NCBI GenBank assembly: GCA_022704885.1
Contig: JAKJFO010000013.1
Span: 1 to 41,089, forward strand
DNA length: 41,089 nucleotides
Reading direction: 5' to 3'
Origin: Candidatus Rifleibacteriota bacterium
GTDB taxonomy: Bacteria; Riflebacteria; Ozemobacteria; Ozemobacterales; Ozemobacteraceae
A model generated the notes under the pieces. That model made no database searches, was not told the DNA's origin, and worked only from the letters and a program-made list of their open reading frames with translations. Positions 1 through 7,374 of the stretch are shown in pieces (within the stretch, counting starts at the first letter, position 1; the number at the start of each line of letters is the position of its first letter). A program made the position numbers and the translations under genes.

Positions 1-587
1 TTGACCAGTGATGCAATTTTGGCGACTTCAGCTGGAGTGGCATTGATGCCGTCGAGCATGAATACTTCGATCCACAGCTGGCCTTTGAATTCATCTCTGA
101 ACTGTTTTTCGCCGGCGATGAGCTGCTCGAACCGGTAACCCGGTGCCGGCCGGTTGATGGTTTCGAGAGATTGCTGATCCCATGCGCTCAATGAAATTTT
201 GACTATGTCGGCTACGGCGGAGGCTTTGCGCACTTCCGGCAGATAGAGCATGCTGCCGTTGGTGAGAACCGCGACCGGTATCTTTGTTCTTGTCTTGATA
301 AAAGATAGTATTTCGCCAAAGCCGGCGTGCAGAGTCGGTTCGCCTGACCCGGCCAGGGTTATCTGATCGGCTTTGCCGTCGTTTTCCAGCCAGTGCTCGA
401 TTTCAGCCAGCGTTTCGGCGACATTGACATAGTTGGCGCGCTTGAGTGTGTGTCTGGTTGTGTGCCCGAGCTGGCAGAATATGCAGTCGTAACTGCAGGT
501 TTTGAAAGGCGTCAGGTCGATGCCGAGCGAACGCCCGAAGCGCCGCGATGGCACCGGTCCGAACAGATGTCTATATGATCTGGTCAT
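1..587 (-). CDS. Radical SAM protein, partial (3' end beyond window)
   Basis: Reading the minus strand from the ATG at 585-587 gives an open frame that runs off the window at base 1 (about 195 codons visible). It begins MTRSYRHLFGPVPSRRFG and has CSYDCIFC at about residues 33-40, the CX3CX2C triad that holds the [4Fe-4S] cluster of radical SAM enzymes. AGSGEPTLH, about 45 residues further on, fits the SAM-binding GGE-like segment. The GPVPSRR...SLGIDL start is typical of the COG0731-like radical SAM group, whose substrates are mostly unknown. The start overlaps the stop of the DUF5320-type gene upstream (ATGA), so the two are translationally coupled. The precise reaction cannot be read from the sequence. 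Confidence 0.85.
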   Translation of the reverse strand, partial: MTRSYRHLFGPVPSRRFGRSLGIDLTPFKTCSYDCIFCQLGHTTRHTLKRANYVNVAETLAEIEHWLENDGKADQITLAGSGEPTLHAGFGEILSFIKTRTKIPVAVLTNGSMLYLPEVRKASAVADIVKISLSAWDQQSLETINRPAPGYRFEQLIAGEKQFRDEFKGQLWIEVFMLDGINATPAEVAKIASLV

Positions 588-847
588 GACAGTTGCTTGT
601 TTTTATCTATCGGTCTGGCGGTCAATACCGGTATTTTATCACTGTTGGCCTTGTTTGCCAGATATAATTTGCGGCCAATCACAGGTATGAGTGTTGTTGC
701 GATAAATCCGACAATCGTCGTCCAGTTGTTGATGATCAGCTCAAACACGAACCCTGAAAGCCCTGATCCGGGGCGACAGCGATATCTTCGTCTCTGCCCG
801 CCACCGCCTCCAGCGCCATAAGGCCCGGTTCCATCAAGGTTTGGCAT
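584..847 (-). CDS. DUF5320-type small protein with one membrane segment
   Basis: An 87-residue protein that opens with MPNLDGTGPYGAGGGGG, matching the start typical of DUF5320 proteins (MPxxDGTGPxGxGpxtGgg). These are small proteins of unknown role often found near iron-sulfur or dinitrogenase-cofactor-type genes in anaerobes. A hydrophobic segment at about residues 33-58 (FVFELIINNWTTIVGFIATT...) could be a transmembrane helix, which is unusual for the short glycine-rich forms. The ATG at 845-847 has an AGGAGAG ribosome site four bases upstream. The stop overlaps the radical SAM start, so this is the first gene of a two-gene unit. Function unknown. Confidence 0.75.
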   Translation of the reverse strand: MPNLDGTGPYGAGGGGGQRRRYRCRPGSGLSGFVFELIINNWTTIVGFIATTLIPVIGRKLYLANKANSDKIPVLTARPIDKNKQLS

Positions 848-881
848 AATGCTCTCCTGAGATTACCTATTCGAAATACTT

Positions 882-912
882 GTATTATAAAATAATACCG
901 CTTCTGCGGCAA
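882..912 (-). promoter_or_regulatory. Sigma70-type promoter with dyad at -10 for the DUF5320/radical SAM pair
   Basis: On the minus strand, TTGCCG (907-912) is followed after exactly 17 bases by TATAAT (884-889), about 37 bases upstream of the DUF5320 start. A perfect inverted repeat, GTATTAT-3-ATAATAC (882-898), covers the -10 box, so a repressor could bind there. The promoter is read directly; the operator role is inference. Confidence 0.7.
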
Positions 913-967
913 GCATCAATTTTATGCTTCATCTGGCTGAAGCCGTAAGAACTGCGGATGGCTTGCC

Positions 968-1135
968 ATCTTTCGCTAAAAATCTCCCCAGACGAAGCTT
1001 ATTGTAGAAAGCTATGGCTTTGCGTCAAAACTGCCTGGTTCGGCCGAGTTGTTATATCCTGCGCAGCCTGGCATAACCAAATGCCTGTGCAGAAAGTTTT
1101 GGCTCATGATTCCGGCGTTGTTAGGACTGCGCCCT
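968..1135. repeat. Dispersed intergenic repeat, copy D (long sub-form, diverged)
   Basis: Shares ordered blocks with the copies at 7091, 8165 and 39948: a CATCTTTCGCTA-like block, CTCCCCAG, AGCTATGGCTTTGCGTCAAAA, CTGCCTGG, a GTTTTGGCTCATGA-like block and CTGCGCCCT. It also carries an extra block of about 45 bases (TATCCTGCGCAGC...GTGCAGAAAG) that is shared with the partial copy at 7966. No open frame is conserved between copies. Confidence 0.6.
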
Positions 1136-1579
1136 GTTTGGCAAGCAGCCGAAAAAGAAGTTCAACGTAAAAGGCTGTTCGCCGATCGACGAACAGCGGA
1201 AAGTCACAAACCAAATCTGCCATCTTATCTGCTCGACTTTCTCTCCGAACTGCCAAAATTTTTTTTGCCCCAGATAAGCAATCTTGAAAAATTCATAACC
1301 TGTAATTCCATCATCCAATGCAAAACGGTACTGCCATTGCGTTTAATGACCACTATCTGCTATAAATATATCAATACCAAATAATCACGACATTGAGAGA
1401 CTTTTCAGTTAAATTCTCTGTTATATACTGCCTTACAGGCAAACATATCTTCAGAGTCACCCAATTGAACACTAAAAACAGCTGCGCCTCGCTGATTCTT
1501 TCAGCGCGGTCTGGCTGTTTGTCCTGCTCTGTAAGACCTTTTCTGTCTTCAAATCTTTTCGAGATGTAAGGGAAGAATC
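1136..1579. other. Gap before receiver gene: weak promoter and long leader
   Basis: No convincing gene. A possible sigma70 promoter for the gene at 1580 is TTTTCA (1402-1407), 16 bases, TATACT (1424-1429). The leader of about 145 bases would contain an imperfect stem-loop at 1475-1520 (AAACAGC and CGCTGA paired with TCAGCG and GCTGTTT). Nothing else recognised. Confidence 0.35.
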
Positions 1580-1972
1580 ATGGGTAGAAAAATATTGCTG
1601 GTTGATGACAATGTGTTTAACAGAAAGTTCATTCGAGATTTACTGGCCATTACAGGCCTCGAGGTCATCGAAGCCAGGAGTTGCCGGCAGGGTGTGGAAA
1701 TGGCCATCAGCCAACATCCCGGCCTGATACTTCTGGCGTCTGGCCTGGCCGGTCTGCAGGAAAGCGCAGATTTTGCAACTTTGCAAAAAGTTCCGTCAAC
1801 CAGCATGATACCCGTTCTTTCAGTTACCTCTCATGACGAAGAAGACCACCCGGCACCGCATGCCGCAATTGCCAGGCCGTTGCATCGACCAATACCCATT
1901 CAGGCACTGGTAAACAGAATCAGCCTTTATGTAAATGCCGCCAGATCAATGGTTAATCGAACTGTCATCTGA
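1580..1972 (+). CDS. Atypical receiver-domain protein (phospho-acceptor Asp missing)
   Basis: A 130-residue stand-alone CheY-like receiver fold: MGRKILLVDDNVFNRKFIRDLL matches beta1 with the acidic pair D9-D10, followed by an alternating helix/strand pattern. At the place of the phosphorylated Asp (HPDLILLD in normal receivers) the sequence is HPGLILLAS, with Ala at 53. The conserved Thr is kept (VTS, T83), but the Lys of the KP motif is replaced (RPI at 103-105). It is therefore probably a pseudo-receiver that works by binding and not by phosphotransfer. A GGGAAGA site sits six bases before the ATG. The gene at 2007 follows after 34 bases and is probably co-transcribed. No output domain is present. 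Confidence 0.8.
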   Translation: MGRKILLVDDNVFNRKFIRDLLAITGLEVIEARSCRQGVEMAISQHPGLILLASGLAGLQESADFATLQKVPSTSMIPVLSVTSHDEEDHPAPHAAIARPLHRPIPIQALVNRISLYVNAARSMVNRTVI

Positions 1973-2006
1973 CAGACTGCAAATAAAACTAAGAGGATTG
2001 CTCTAT

Positions 2007-2267
2007 ATGAAAATGAATCACATTGAACTGCTCTGGGAATCTCTTTCACAGTTTGAAAAAGACAAACTTACTTTTGCCGACTTTCTCGATCGGCTTGGCA
2101 AATCCCTGGAAACAGCCACAGTTGCCGAAGCAAAGCTTATTGGCGAAACAACCAGAGAACTTGACTTTGCCTTAACAAAATCTGCCAGCAGAACCGGAAA
2201 AGTCAGAAAAATCATCTCCAGACTGAAAACAAATCTGGTTACACAACTGAAAGCAAAGGCAGCCTGA
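2007..2267 (+). CDS. Small helical protein of unknown function
   Basis: An 86-residue protein starting MKMNHIELLWESLSQF at the ATG preceded by AAGAGGA nine bases upstream; an upstream in-frame ATG at 1935 overlaps the receiver gene and lacks a ribosome site. The sequence is predicted to be nearly all helical, charged, and ends with a Lys/Arg-rich helix (TGKVRKIISRLKTNLVTQLKAKAA). There are no Cys, membrane segments or recognisable motifs. It follows the pseudo-receiver in the same direction and is closed by a terminator, so the two form a compact unit. A partner or adaptor role for the receiver is inference from position alone. Confidence 0.6.
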   Translation: MKMNHIELLWESLSQFEKDKLTFADFLDRLGKSLETATVAEAKLIGETTRELDFALTKSASRTGKVRKIISRLKTNLVTQLKAKAA

Positions 2268-2268
2268 T

Positions 2269-2297
2269 CGCGCCCTTCTGCGATCTGGCGCGTTTTT
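2269..2297 (+). terminator. Intrinsic terminator after receiver/helical pair
   Basis: CGCGCC (2269-2274) pairs with GGCGCG (2287-2292), directly followed by TTTTT. It starts two bases after the stop codon. Confidence 0.65.
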
Positions 2298-2317
2298 CAG
2301 GTTCCGCTTTCTGCGAA

Positions 2318-3058
2318 TCAAACCATGGTGTTGGCGAAACGCAGGTGCTTTTTGAGCAGACGGGTGCCGCCGCCTTCTGAAACTATCATTTTGACCTTGT
2401 CGTGGTCTTTTACATATGAACCGCTGAGCTGGGTTATGCGCGTGCCGGCGAAGGCCTCGGGACACATCGGGGTCGAGGGGCCAAGGATGAGGGCGGCTCG
2501 GTTGCGCTTCAAGGCTGCAGCCAGACTGTCAAAGGTGCCGTTGATAATGCTGGTGGCAGTAATGATGGCGATGTCGCACTCTTCCAGCGCTCTGAAGCCC
2601 ATAACTGGAGTGATTACATCAGGTTTGTCGGGGTCGAGCTCGACGACTTCAAAACGGCAGCCGGTCGCTTTGATAGAAGGTACGACCGGTGCAAAATAGC
2701 CGATCATGACAACATGGTCGCCAGGCTGGATCTTGAGCAGAGAAGTCGCTTCTCCCTCAGTAAAAAGGCGTTCTTTGCGTGAATTCAGGGCGTTGAATAC
2801 GGCGAGTCCCGCGGTTCGTTCGAGCGGATTTTCGCTGTTCAACCAGCTGAGTATCTTTTCGGCTGATTGCCCGGCTATCTGGCCGGCCGCCTCAAGATGT
2901 GTGCATGAACAGGTTTTCTGATCCGGCGTCCAGGCCAGTCCCATGCGCCCGTCGCTGAGTTCGACGCAGCTGTAACCAAGGCCGAAGCGCAACTCCTTAA
3001 CTGTCTGCCCATCTACCCACGGCATTGCACAATCAATCAGCTTCTGATGAATTCCCAT
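2318..3058 (-). CDS. DUF4213/DUF364 putative heavy-metal chelation protein (paralog 1)
   Basis: A 246-residue cytoplasmic protein. The N-terminal part has the DUF4213 pattern GLGYSCVELSDGRMGLAW. The C-terminal half has DUF364 hallmarks: a Rossmann-like GDHVVMIGYFAPVVP, ITATSIINGT, LGPSTPMCPEAF and a GGGTR near the end. The family is annotated as putative heavy-metal chelation on structural grounds; substrate unknown. CSC at about residues 56-58 may be metal ligands. The ATG at 3056-3058 is chosen because AAGGAGAG lies just upstream; a TTG further upstream in frame would bury that site. It is last in a minus-strand run exbB-exbD-tonB, 52 bases after tonB. A second family member is divergent at 5187. 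Confidence 0.8.
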   Translation of the reverse strand: MGIHQKLIDCAMPWVDGQTVKELRFGLGYSCVELSDGRMGLAWTPDQKTCSCTHLEAAGQIAGQSAEKILSWLNSENPLERTAGLAVFNALNSRKERLFTEGEATSLLKIQPGDHVVMIGYFAPVVPSIKATGCRFEVVELDPDKPDVITPVMGFRALEECDIAIITATSIINGTFDSLAAALKRNRAALILGPSTPMCPEAFAGTRITQLSGSYVKDHDKVKMIVSEGGGTRLLKKHLRFANTMV

Positions 3059-3110
3059 TCGACTCTCCTTGATCAAAAATTGTCATTTTGTATTTCTTTA
3101 TAACACTTTT

Positions 3111-3983
3111 TCAGCGCAGTGTATAATTTATCTGCATTTCGATGCGACTGGTGCTGTTCCAGCCTTCTGGCGGACTTGCAAACCTTTGTGAAGCGACCAG
3201 CTTCAAAGCAGCTTCGGCGAGTTCTGGCGGGGCTTTGCCGACTATCGTTGCGTCGCGGGCACGGCCATCTTTGCTGATGGAAAAAGCGATAGTGACTTTG
3301 CCGGTAATTCCTCGCCGGCGTGCCCGGTCGGGATATTTTTTGCCGCGTTCGAGCTGACGGTAAATTTTCTGCAGGTAGCCGCTGAAATCTTGCGCTGGAA
3401 CTGGCGCAGCCACCGGCGCAGCTGGTGCTGCGGCAACAGCTGGTTTGTTGGCGACTGGTTGATTGACCGGTGCTGGCGTCGCAATGATCGGTTGAGCAAT
3501 CGATTGTGGCCGAGATTCTATCAGCGGCGCCTTGGCCACTGGTTTAACTGTTGGTCTGGGTTCCCTGATCCGGGGCTGGGGCTTGATTTTTTGCGGCTTT
3601 ACCTTTTCTAGGACTGGTTTTGATTCAATAACCGGTTCGGGTTCAACCACTTTCTGCTCGATAACCGGCTCAGGCTCTATAACCGGTTCAATGACTGGCT
3701 CAGGTGCGGAGATCGGAACAGGTTCGACAACTGCTTGAACAACTTGCGGCTCTGGTTTAACCAGCTGTTGGGCCGGTTCTACAGCCGGAACTGCTTCTTC
3801 CGGTGGCGGAGGTATTACTGTTTTTGACAGGCTGATAAGGCGAAGAACCGGCGGCTGCATGTCATCGCAGGAAGTGCAGATATGCCATAAAAAGCTGATG
3901 AGAACCATATGCAGAAGCAGGCCAGCGACAATCGAAAACGGCCAGAGCAGGTTATTTCTAAACTGGGCAAGTCGCTCGGTCAT
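3111..3983 (-). CDS. tonB: TonB-like energy transducer
   Basis: A 290-residue protein. A single N-terminal membrane anchor (about residues 14-34) is followed by a long Pro/Glu/Val/Lys-rich periplasmic spacer (about 55-200, with repeated PEPVIE units). The C-terminal TonB domain runs from about 205 to 290, with YPDRARRRGITGKVTIAFSI and an INYTLR-type last strand. It transmits proton-motive energy from ExbB/ExbD to outer-membrane receptors. Its ATG overlaps the exbD stop (ATGA), so coupling is direct. No TonB-dependent receptor gene occurs in the window, so the cargo is not shown. The neighbouring DUF364 proteins hint at metal or metallophore uptake, which is inference. Confidence 0.88.
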   Translation of the reverse strand: MTERLAQFRNNLLWPFSIVAGLLLHMVLISFLWHICTSCDDMQPPVLRLISLSKTVIPPPPEEAVPAVEPAQQLVKPEPQVVQAVVEPVPISAPEPVIEPVIEPEPVIEQKVVEPEPVIESKPVLEKVKPQKIKPQPRIREPRPTVKPVAKAPLIESRPQSIAQPIIATPAPVNQPVANKPAVAAAPAAPVAAPVPAQDFSGYLQKIYRQLERGKKYPDRARRRGITGKVTIAFSISKDGRARDATIVGKAPPELAEAALKLVASQRFASPPEGWNSTSRIEMQINYTLR

Positions 3984-4399
3984 GGCTCTGCTTTTTCAGT
4001 TTTTTCAGGAATCCCGCCAAAGGCTACGCTGCCGATACCGGCCAGGCGCAGGCGATCGAGCAGTTCGATGGCGACCCCGGCCGGTGCCCGGTGATGCGCG
4101 ACGATTACGAAACTGCTGTCAGGCGGCATGCTGGCAAGCTTTTTCGCGAAAGCCGGCTTCCAGTCGGTCGGCAGTGTCTCGTTGTTCCAGCTGACTTCGC
4201 CATTTTCCGTGATCTCGATTCGCTGTGCCGTGCTCGAAATATTCTGCACTTCTGATTCGAGTCTGGGCAGATCGACCGGAACCTGCACGACAAAGCTCTG
4301 AGTCAGAATGTAAAAAATCAGCAGCGTGAAAATGATGTCTGAGCAGGTTGTCAGATCGAGGGCAAAGGTTTCGCGGTTATTTCTCCGGCTGAGGCGCAT
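3980..4399 (-). CDS. exbD: ExbD/TolR-family proton-channel subunit
   Basis: A 139-residue protein from the ATG at 4397-4399. Short basic N-terminus, one membrane helix at about residues 20-38 with the essential intramembrane Asp (CSDIIFTLLIFYILT, D21), and a periplasmic domain rich in beta/alpha alternation (ENGEVSWNN..., FVIVAHHRAPAGVAIELLDRLRLAGI). Partner of ExbB in the TonB motor. It overlaps the end of exbB by 23 bases and the start of tonB by 4, as expected for co-translated subunits. An upstream in-frame start inside exbB is possible but would add a non-family leader. Confidence 0.88.
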   Translation of the reverse strand: MRLSRRNNRETFALDLTTCSDIIFTLLIFYILTQSFVVQVPVDLPRLESEVQNISSTAQRIEITENGEVSWNNETLPTDWKPAFAKKLASMPPDSSFVIVAHHRAPAGVAIELLDRLRLAGIGSVAFGGIPEKTEKAEP

Positions 4400-4973
4400 C
4401 GGTAACTCCCGGCAGGCTGCCCGTGGTTTTTTCGAGTTCGTTGATGACGAGCAGTTCAAGATGTCGCAGATGGCGGCGCGAAAGGGCTTCGATGCAATAG
4501 GTCAGTCCCCAGGCGATAATAGCGAGTATCAGTCCGTACACCGTGGTGAAAAGGGCTTCGTGAATGCCGCCGGCGAGGTCGGCTGGCGTGACTGTACCAA
4601 GTTGTGAAACTGTGTTGAATACCCTGACCATGCCAGTTACCGTGCCAAGAAAACCCAGCAGGGTGCTGATCTGGGCCATGAAGCGCATGGCTGGCACTCT
4701 TCTGGTCAGGCAGTCTTCCATACGCGAAAAGCAGAGTTCAATTGACTCAAGAATAGTCAGCCCGGCAAAGCCAGTTTGATGACGGGCCAGCGCAATCGCT
4801 TTCTTTGCCCACATCGGAGCGCCGGCACAGGCGTAGAGGTCTGATTTGAGGCTCCAGATACCGAGCCAGATTATTTGATAGATGCCAAGCACGAAGATCA
4901 TGACGCCGAGTACGGTCAGGGGGTACATAACTGGGCCGCCGGCATCGATGAAAGCTATAAAATTATTCAGCAT
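4377..4973 (-). CDS. exbB: ExbB/TolQ/MotA-family proton-channel subunit
   Basis: A 198-residue membrane protein from the ATG at 4971-4973 (AAAGGA upstream). It has a first helix at about 15-38, a cytoplasmic loop with the conserved Arg/Met-rich approach (TRRVPAMRFMAQIS), then TLLGFLGTVTGMVRVF and a third helix (TTVYGLILAIIAWGLTYCI), the signature of MotA/TolQ/ExbB channels. First gene of the operon exbB-exbD-tonB-DUF364. A strong promoter lies about 70 bases upstream. It could be TolQ-like by sequence, but the TonB partner favours ExbB. Confidence 0.88.
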   Translation of the reverse strand: MLNNFIAFIDAGGPVMYPLTVLGVMIFVLGIYQIIWLGIWSLKSDLYACAGAPMWAKKAIALARHQTGFAGLTILESIELCFSRMEDCLTRRVPAMRFMAQISTLLGFLGTVTGMVRVFNTVSQLGTVTPADLAGGIHEALFTTVYGLILAIIAWGLTYCIEALSRRHLRHLELLVINELEKTTGSLPGVTDAPQPEK

Positions 4974-5041
4974 GTGAATGCTTTTCCTTTGGCGTCTCAA
5001 AGAATCAGTTAATACTTAACACTACTTTGTAAACTATTTTT

Positions 5042-5070
5042 ATGCTAAACTGGTTTATCAGTACTGTCAA
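5042..5070 (-). promoter_or_regulatory. Sigma70 promoter for exbB operon
   Basis: Minus strand: TTGACA (5065-5070, perfect), 17 bases, TAGCAT (5042-5047). It lies 69 bases upstream of the exbB start and faces away from the DUF364 gene at 5187. Confidence 0.7.
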
Positions 5071-5084
5071 TTAAAATACTGCCC

Positions 5085-5104
5085 GCAAATAGCTAGTTAT
5101 TTGC
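5085..5104. promoter_or_regulatory. Palindrome between divergent promoters (candidate operator)
   Basis: GCAAATA-6-TATTTGC, a perfect 7-bp inverted repeat whose spacer is itself near-symmetrical. It sits between the exbB promoter (5042-5070) and the rightward promoter (5122-5151), so one regulator bound here could control both units. It does not match the classical Fur box well. Operator role is inference. Confidence 0.5.
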
Positions 5105-5121
5105 ATATGCCAAAAAAAGAC

Positions 5122-5151
5122 TTGCATTAGAGCGCTGAATGGAATTATTCT
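5122..5151 (+). promoter_or_regulatory. Promoter for DUF364 paralog 2
   Basis: TTGCAT (5122-5127), 18 bases, TATTCT (5146-5151), ending 35 bases before the ATG at 5187. Confidence 0.5.
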
Positions 5152-5186
5152 GACGCTTGTGGGGCGAATGCGCCGAAGGAGGAATC

Positions 5187-5972
5187 ATGTCACTGATACT
5201 TGAAGCCGTAAAGGCCACGATCCCGGCCGAGTTTTACGAACTGCCACTGCAGAAGGTTTCGACCTTCGCCTTCATAACTACGGCCAAATCGAAACGACTT
5301 GGTATCAGCATGACTCTCAGCGATGAGCGGGTTTTCGAATACAAAGTTCATCTGCCGGTTTCACACATGGGCGAAGTCGAAACGCTGGGGCTGGCAAAGG
5401 TTTTGAGCTGGACCGATTCATTGCAGGGAATAGAGCGGTCGTTTGCGATAGCCGCGCTTAACAGCGCCCTGCCGCTTGACGGCAAAAAGTATTTTACCGG
5501 AAATGCCCTCGAACTGGCGGCACAGCTTGGTGTTGGCAAGCGCGTGGCTGTGGTCGGACATTTCCCACATACTGAGCGCATTAAAGAAGTTGCCTCGGCT
5601 TTTCATATTATCGAGAAGCGCCCGCAGGAAGGCGATCTGCATGCCGGCGAAGCGGTAAAGATTATTCCGCAGGCTGATGTCGTCGCCATGACCGGGGTTA
5701 CCTGCCTCAACGATACCATCGAGGGTCTGCTCGCGCTCAAGAAACCTGGTGCAAAAATCATCGTAGTCGGCCCGTCGGTGCCTATGAGTTCGGCACTATT
5801 CGACTTCGGCGTCGATGTTATCGGCGGGGCCTGGGTCGAAGACGAAAACGAAGTCTATGCCAAAGCCGGCCAGGGCGGCGCGCCGCGCCATATGAACGGT
5901 TTGCGCTGCGTGCTTTATCCTAAAGATCCCGAAATACTGCAGGGATTCGAAGAAGTATCGCCTCCCCGCTGA
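5187..5972 (+). CDS. DUF364 putative heavy-metal chelation protein (paralog 2)
   Basis: A 261-residue protein. The ATG at 5187 follows AAGGAGG by six bases; upstream in-frame starts would include the ribosome site. The C-terminal part shows the DUF364 Rossmann-like pattern: GKRVAVVGHFPHTERI, ADVVAMTGVTCLNDTIEGLL, IIVVGPSVPMSSALFDFGVDVIGGAWVED. The N-terminal part is diverged from the DUF4213 half of paralog 1 and lacks its CSC. Divergent from the exbB operon with a shared regulatory gap, and tail to tail with the M42 peptidase (6-base gap). Pairing of two family members around a TonB system suggests handling of a metal or chelate, which is inference. Confidence 0.78.
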   Translation: MSLILEAVKATIPAEFYELPLQKVSTFAFITTAKSKRLGISMTLSDERVFEYKVHLPVSHMGEVETLGLAKVLSWTDSLQGIERSFAIAALNSALPLDGKKYFTGNALELAAQLGVGKRVAVVGHFPHTERIKEVASAFHIIEKRPQEGDLHAGEAVKIIPQADVVAMTGVTCLNDTIEGLLALKKPGAKIIVVGPSVPMSSALFDFGVDVIGGAWVEDENEVYAKAGQGGAPRHMNGLRCVLYPKDPEILQGFEEVSPPR

Positions 5973-5978
5973 TTCGTG

Positions 5979-7034
5979 TCAGGGCTTGATCGGGCGCAGG
6001 TCTTCTTTCCCGGTCAGACTGGCGATAGTTGCAGCCAACAGTTCGATTACTGCCTCGATGTCTTTCATCGAGGCCATTTCAATCGGTGAATGCATATAGC
6101 GCAGCGGCAGCGAAACCAGTGCGACCGGTACACCGATTCCGGTGAACATTATTTTGTCGGCATCGGTGTGCGTGCGTGCCGGGGTAAGTTCGAGCTGATA
6201 GGGTATCTTGTGTTTCTTTGCAGCTTTTTCGAGCAGCTCGTTGACGCGGCGGTTAACCGGGCTGCCGACCGACAGCGCTGGCCCTTTCCCCAGCAGCACT
6301 TCTGAAGGATTCTGCGCATCTTCGCCGGGCGTGTCGGTGTTGTAGGTGACATCGCAGGCGATAGCCATATCTGGCTGTACAAGCGCTCCGGCGCTGTGAG
6401 CGCCGCGCATGTTAGTTTCTTCGCCCGTAGTGCTGGCGGCGAAGACGCCGATTTTCAGCTTCTGCCGGCTCAGCTTTCTTAAGACTTCAGCGACGATGAA
6501 TGAGCCAGTCTTGTTGTCGAGTCCCTTGCAGACGAGCTTGTCGTTGTTGAATATCTCGGGTTCGCTCTGATATAGAATATAATCGCCGACTCGCACGTAT
6601 TTTTCGATTTCTTTTTTGTTGCTGAAGCCACAGTCGATAAAGTAGTCTTCGCACTTTGGCTTTGCCGGGGCATCTGCGTCTGACTTGCGGTTGAAGCCGA
6701 TGACGCCGCCGATTTTGCCGCCATATCCGAGAATGTCGACCTTGAGACCCGGGAGTAATGCTGATTTTATGCCGCCAGCGTTGGTGAAGTAGATGAAACC
6801 ACGCTCATCGATGCGCTTGACTATCATCGCGATTTCGTCGCTGTGTCCGGCGAGGAGAACCCTGAATTCGGCTTCAGGATTAAGCATGCCTATGGCCGTG
6901 CCTGAATGGTCGGTGTCGACCTGGGCAAATCTTTTGACGTAATCTAGCCATATACGCTGATGGGCGCTTTCATTACCTGAAGGTGATGGAGCGCGTAGCA
7001 GGCTGCTTAGAAAATCTCTGGCGGCTTTATCCAT
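5979..7034 (-). CDS. M42-family metallo-aminopeptidase
   Basis: A 351-residue cytosolic enzyme of the M42 (glutamyl/deblocking aminopeptidase, FrvX/YsdC) family, which form large tetrahedral complexes that trim peptides. The metal ligands are all visible: H64 (AGHSDEIAM), D173 (GLDNKTG), E205/E206 (TTGEET, catalytic Glu then ligand), D228 (ACDVTY) and H315 (RYMHSPIE). Length is normal for the family. The ATG at 7032-7034 follows GGAG by six bases; the longer TTG start would overlap that site. Monocistronic as far as seen. Old names for the family include endoglucanase, which would be misleading here. Confidence 0.92.
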   Translation of the reverse strand: MDKAARDFLSSLLRAPSPSGNESAHQRIWLDYVKRFAQVDTDHSGTAIGMLNPEAEFRVLLAGHSDEIAMIVKRIDERGFIYFTNAGGIKSALLPGLKVDILGYGGKIGGVIGFNRKSDADAPAKPKCEDYFIDCGFSNKKEIEKYVRVGDYILYQSEPEIFNNDKLVCKGLDNKTGSFIVAEVLRKLSRQKLKIGVFAASTTGEETNMRGAHSAGALVQPDMAIACDVTYNTDTPGEDAQNPSEVLLGKGPALSVGSPVNRRVNELLEKAAKKHKIPYQLELTPARTHTDADKIMFTGIGVPVALVSLPLRYMHSPIEMASMKDIEAVIELLAATIASLTGKEDLRPIKP

Positions 7035-7090
7035 AGTAGTCTCCAATCTGTTTCAATGCGTTAAAATAGGTTCACGCTCAAGTGTTTACC

Positions 7091-7225
7091 ACTTATCCGG
7101 GCTCTCGGCGGAATCTCATTCGCTACAACTCTCCCCAGGCGAAGATATACGGTAAAAAGCCATGGCTTAGCGTCAAAATTGCCTGGCTCGAAGTTTCCGC
7201 TCATGAGAAACCCGCCTGCGCCCTT
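7091..7225. repeat. Dispersed intergenic repeat, copy A (short sub-form)
   Basis: Blocks in order: CTTATCCGGGCTCTCGGCGG, AATCTCATTCGCTACAACTC, a CATGGCTTAGCGTCAAAA block, GCCTGGCTCGAAGTTTCCGC, TCATGAGAAACCCGCCTGCG. Nearly the same series is found at 8165-8300 and 39948-40085, and a diverged one at 968-1135. Non-coding. Confidence 0.8.
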
Positions 7226-7348
7226 AATCTGCTGAATTAAGGGGCTTATTAAGCGGATTAACTTATGTGATTATCAACAATATATCAGCCTATCGGTTAT
7301 ATTCTGCTGATTATTGACAGTTTGGCAGAAGGTTGCTGTTGAGCGGGC

Positions 7349-7374
7349 AAAAAAAAATCCGGGGGTTACCCGGA
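7349..7374 (-). terminator. Strong orphan intrinsic terminator on minus strand
   Basis: Read on the minus strand: TCCGGG, 5-base loop, CCCGGA, then nine T. No minus-strand gene lies upstream between it and 7600. A second small perfect hairpin (CTTTCG-2-CGAAAG, 7410-7423) lies just upstream on the same strand, so a short untranslated RNA is possible. Confidence 0.6.

Noticed and set aside
1049..1384. Plus-strand open frame of 111 codons in the first gap
   Set aside because: It runs through the dispersed repeat, has no ribosome site and is not preserved in the other copies.
7209..7260. Possible tRNA- or riboswitch-like structure in repeat copy A
   Set aside because: No cloverleaf or known riboswitch core could be drawn; the pieces are explained by the repeat family.
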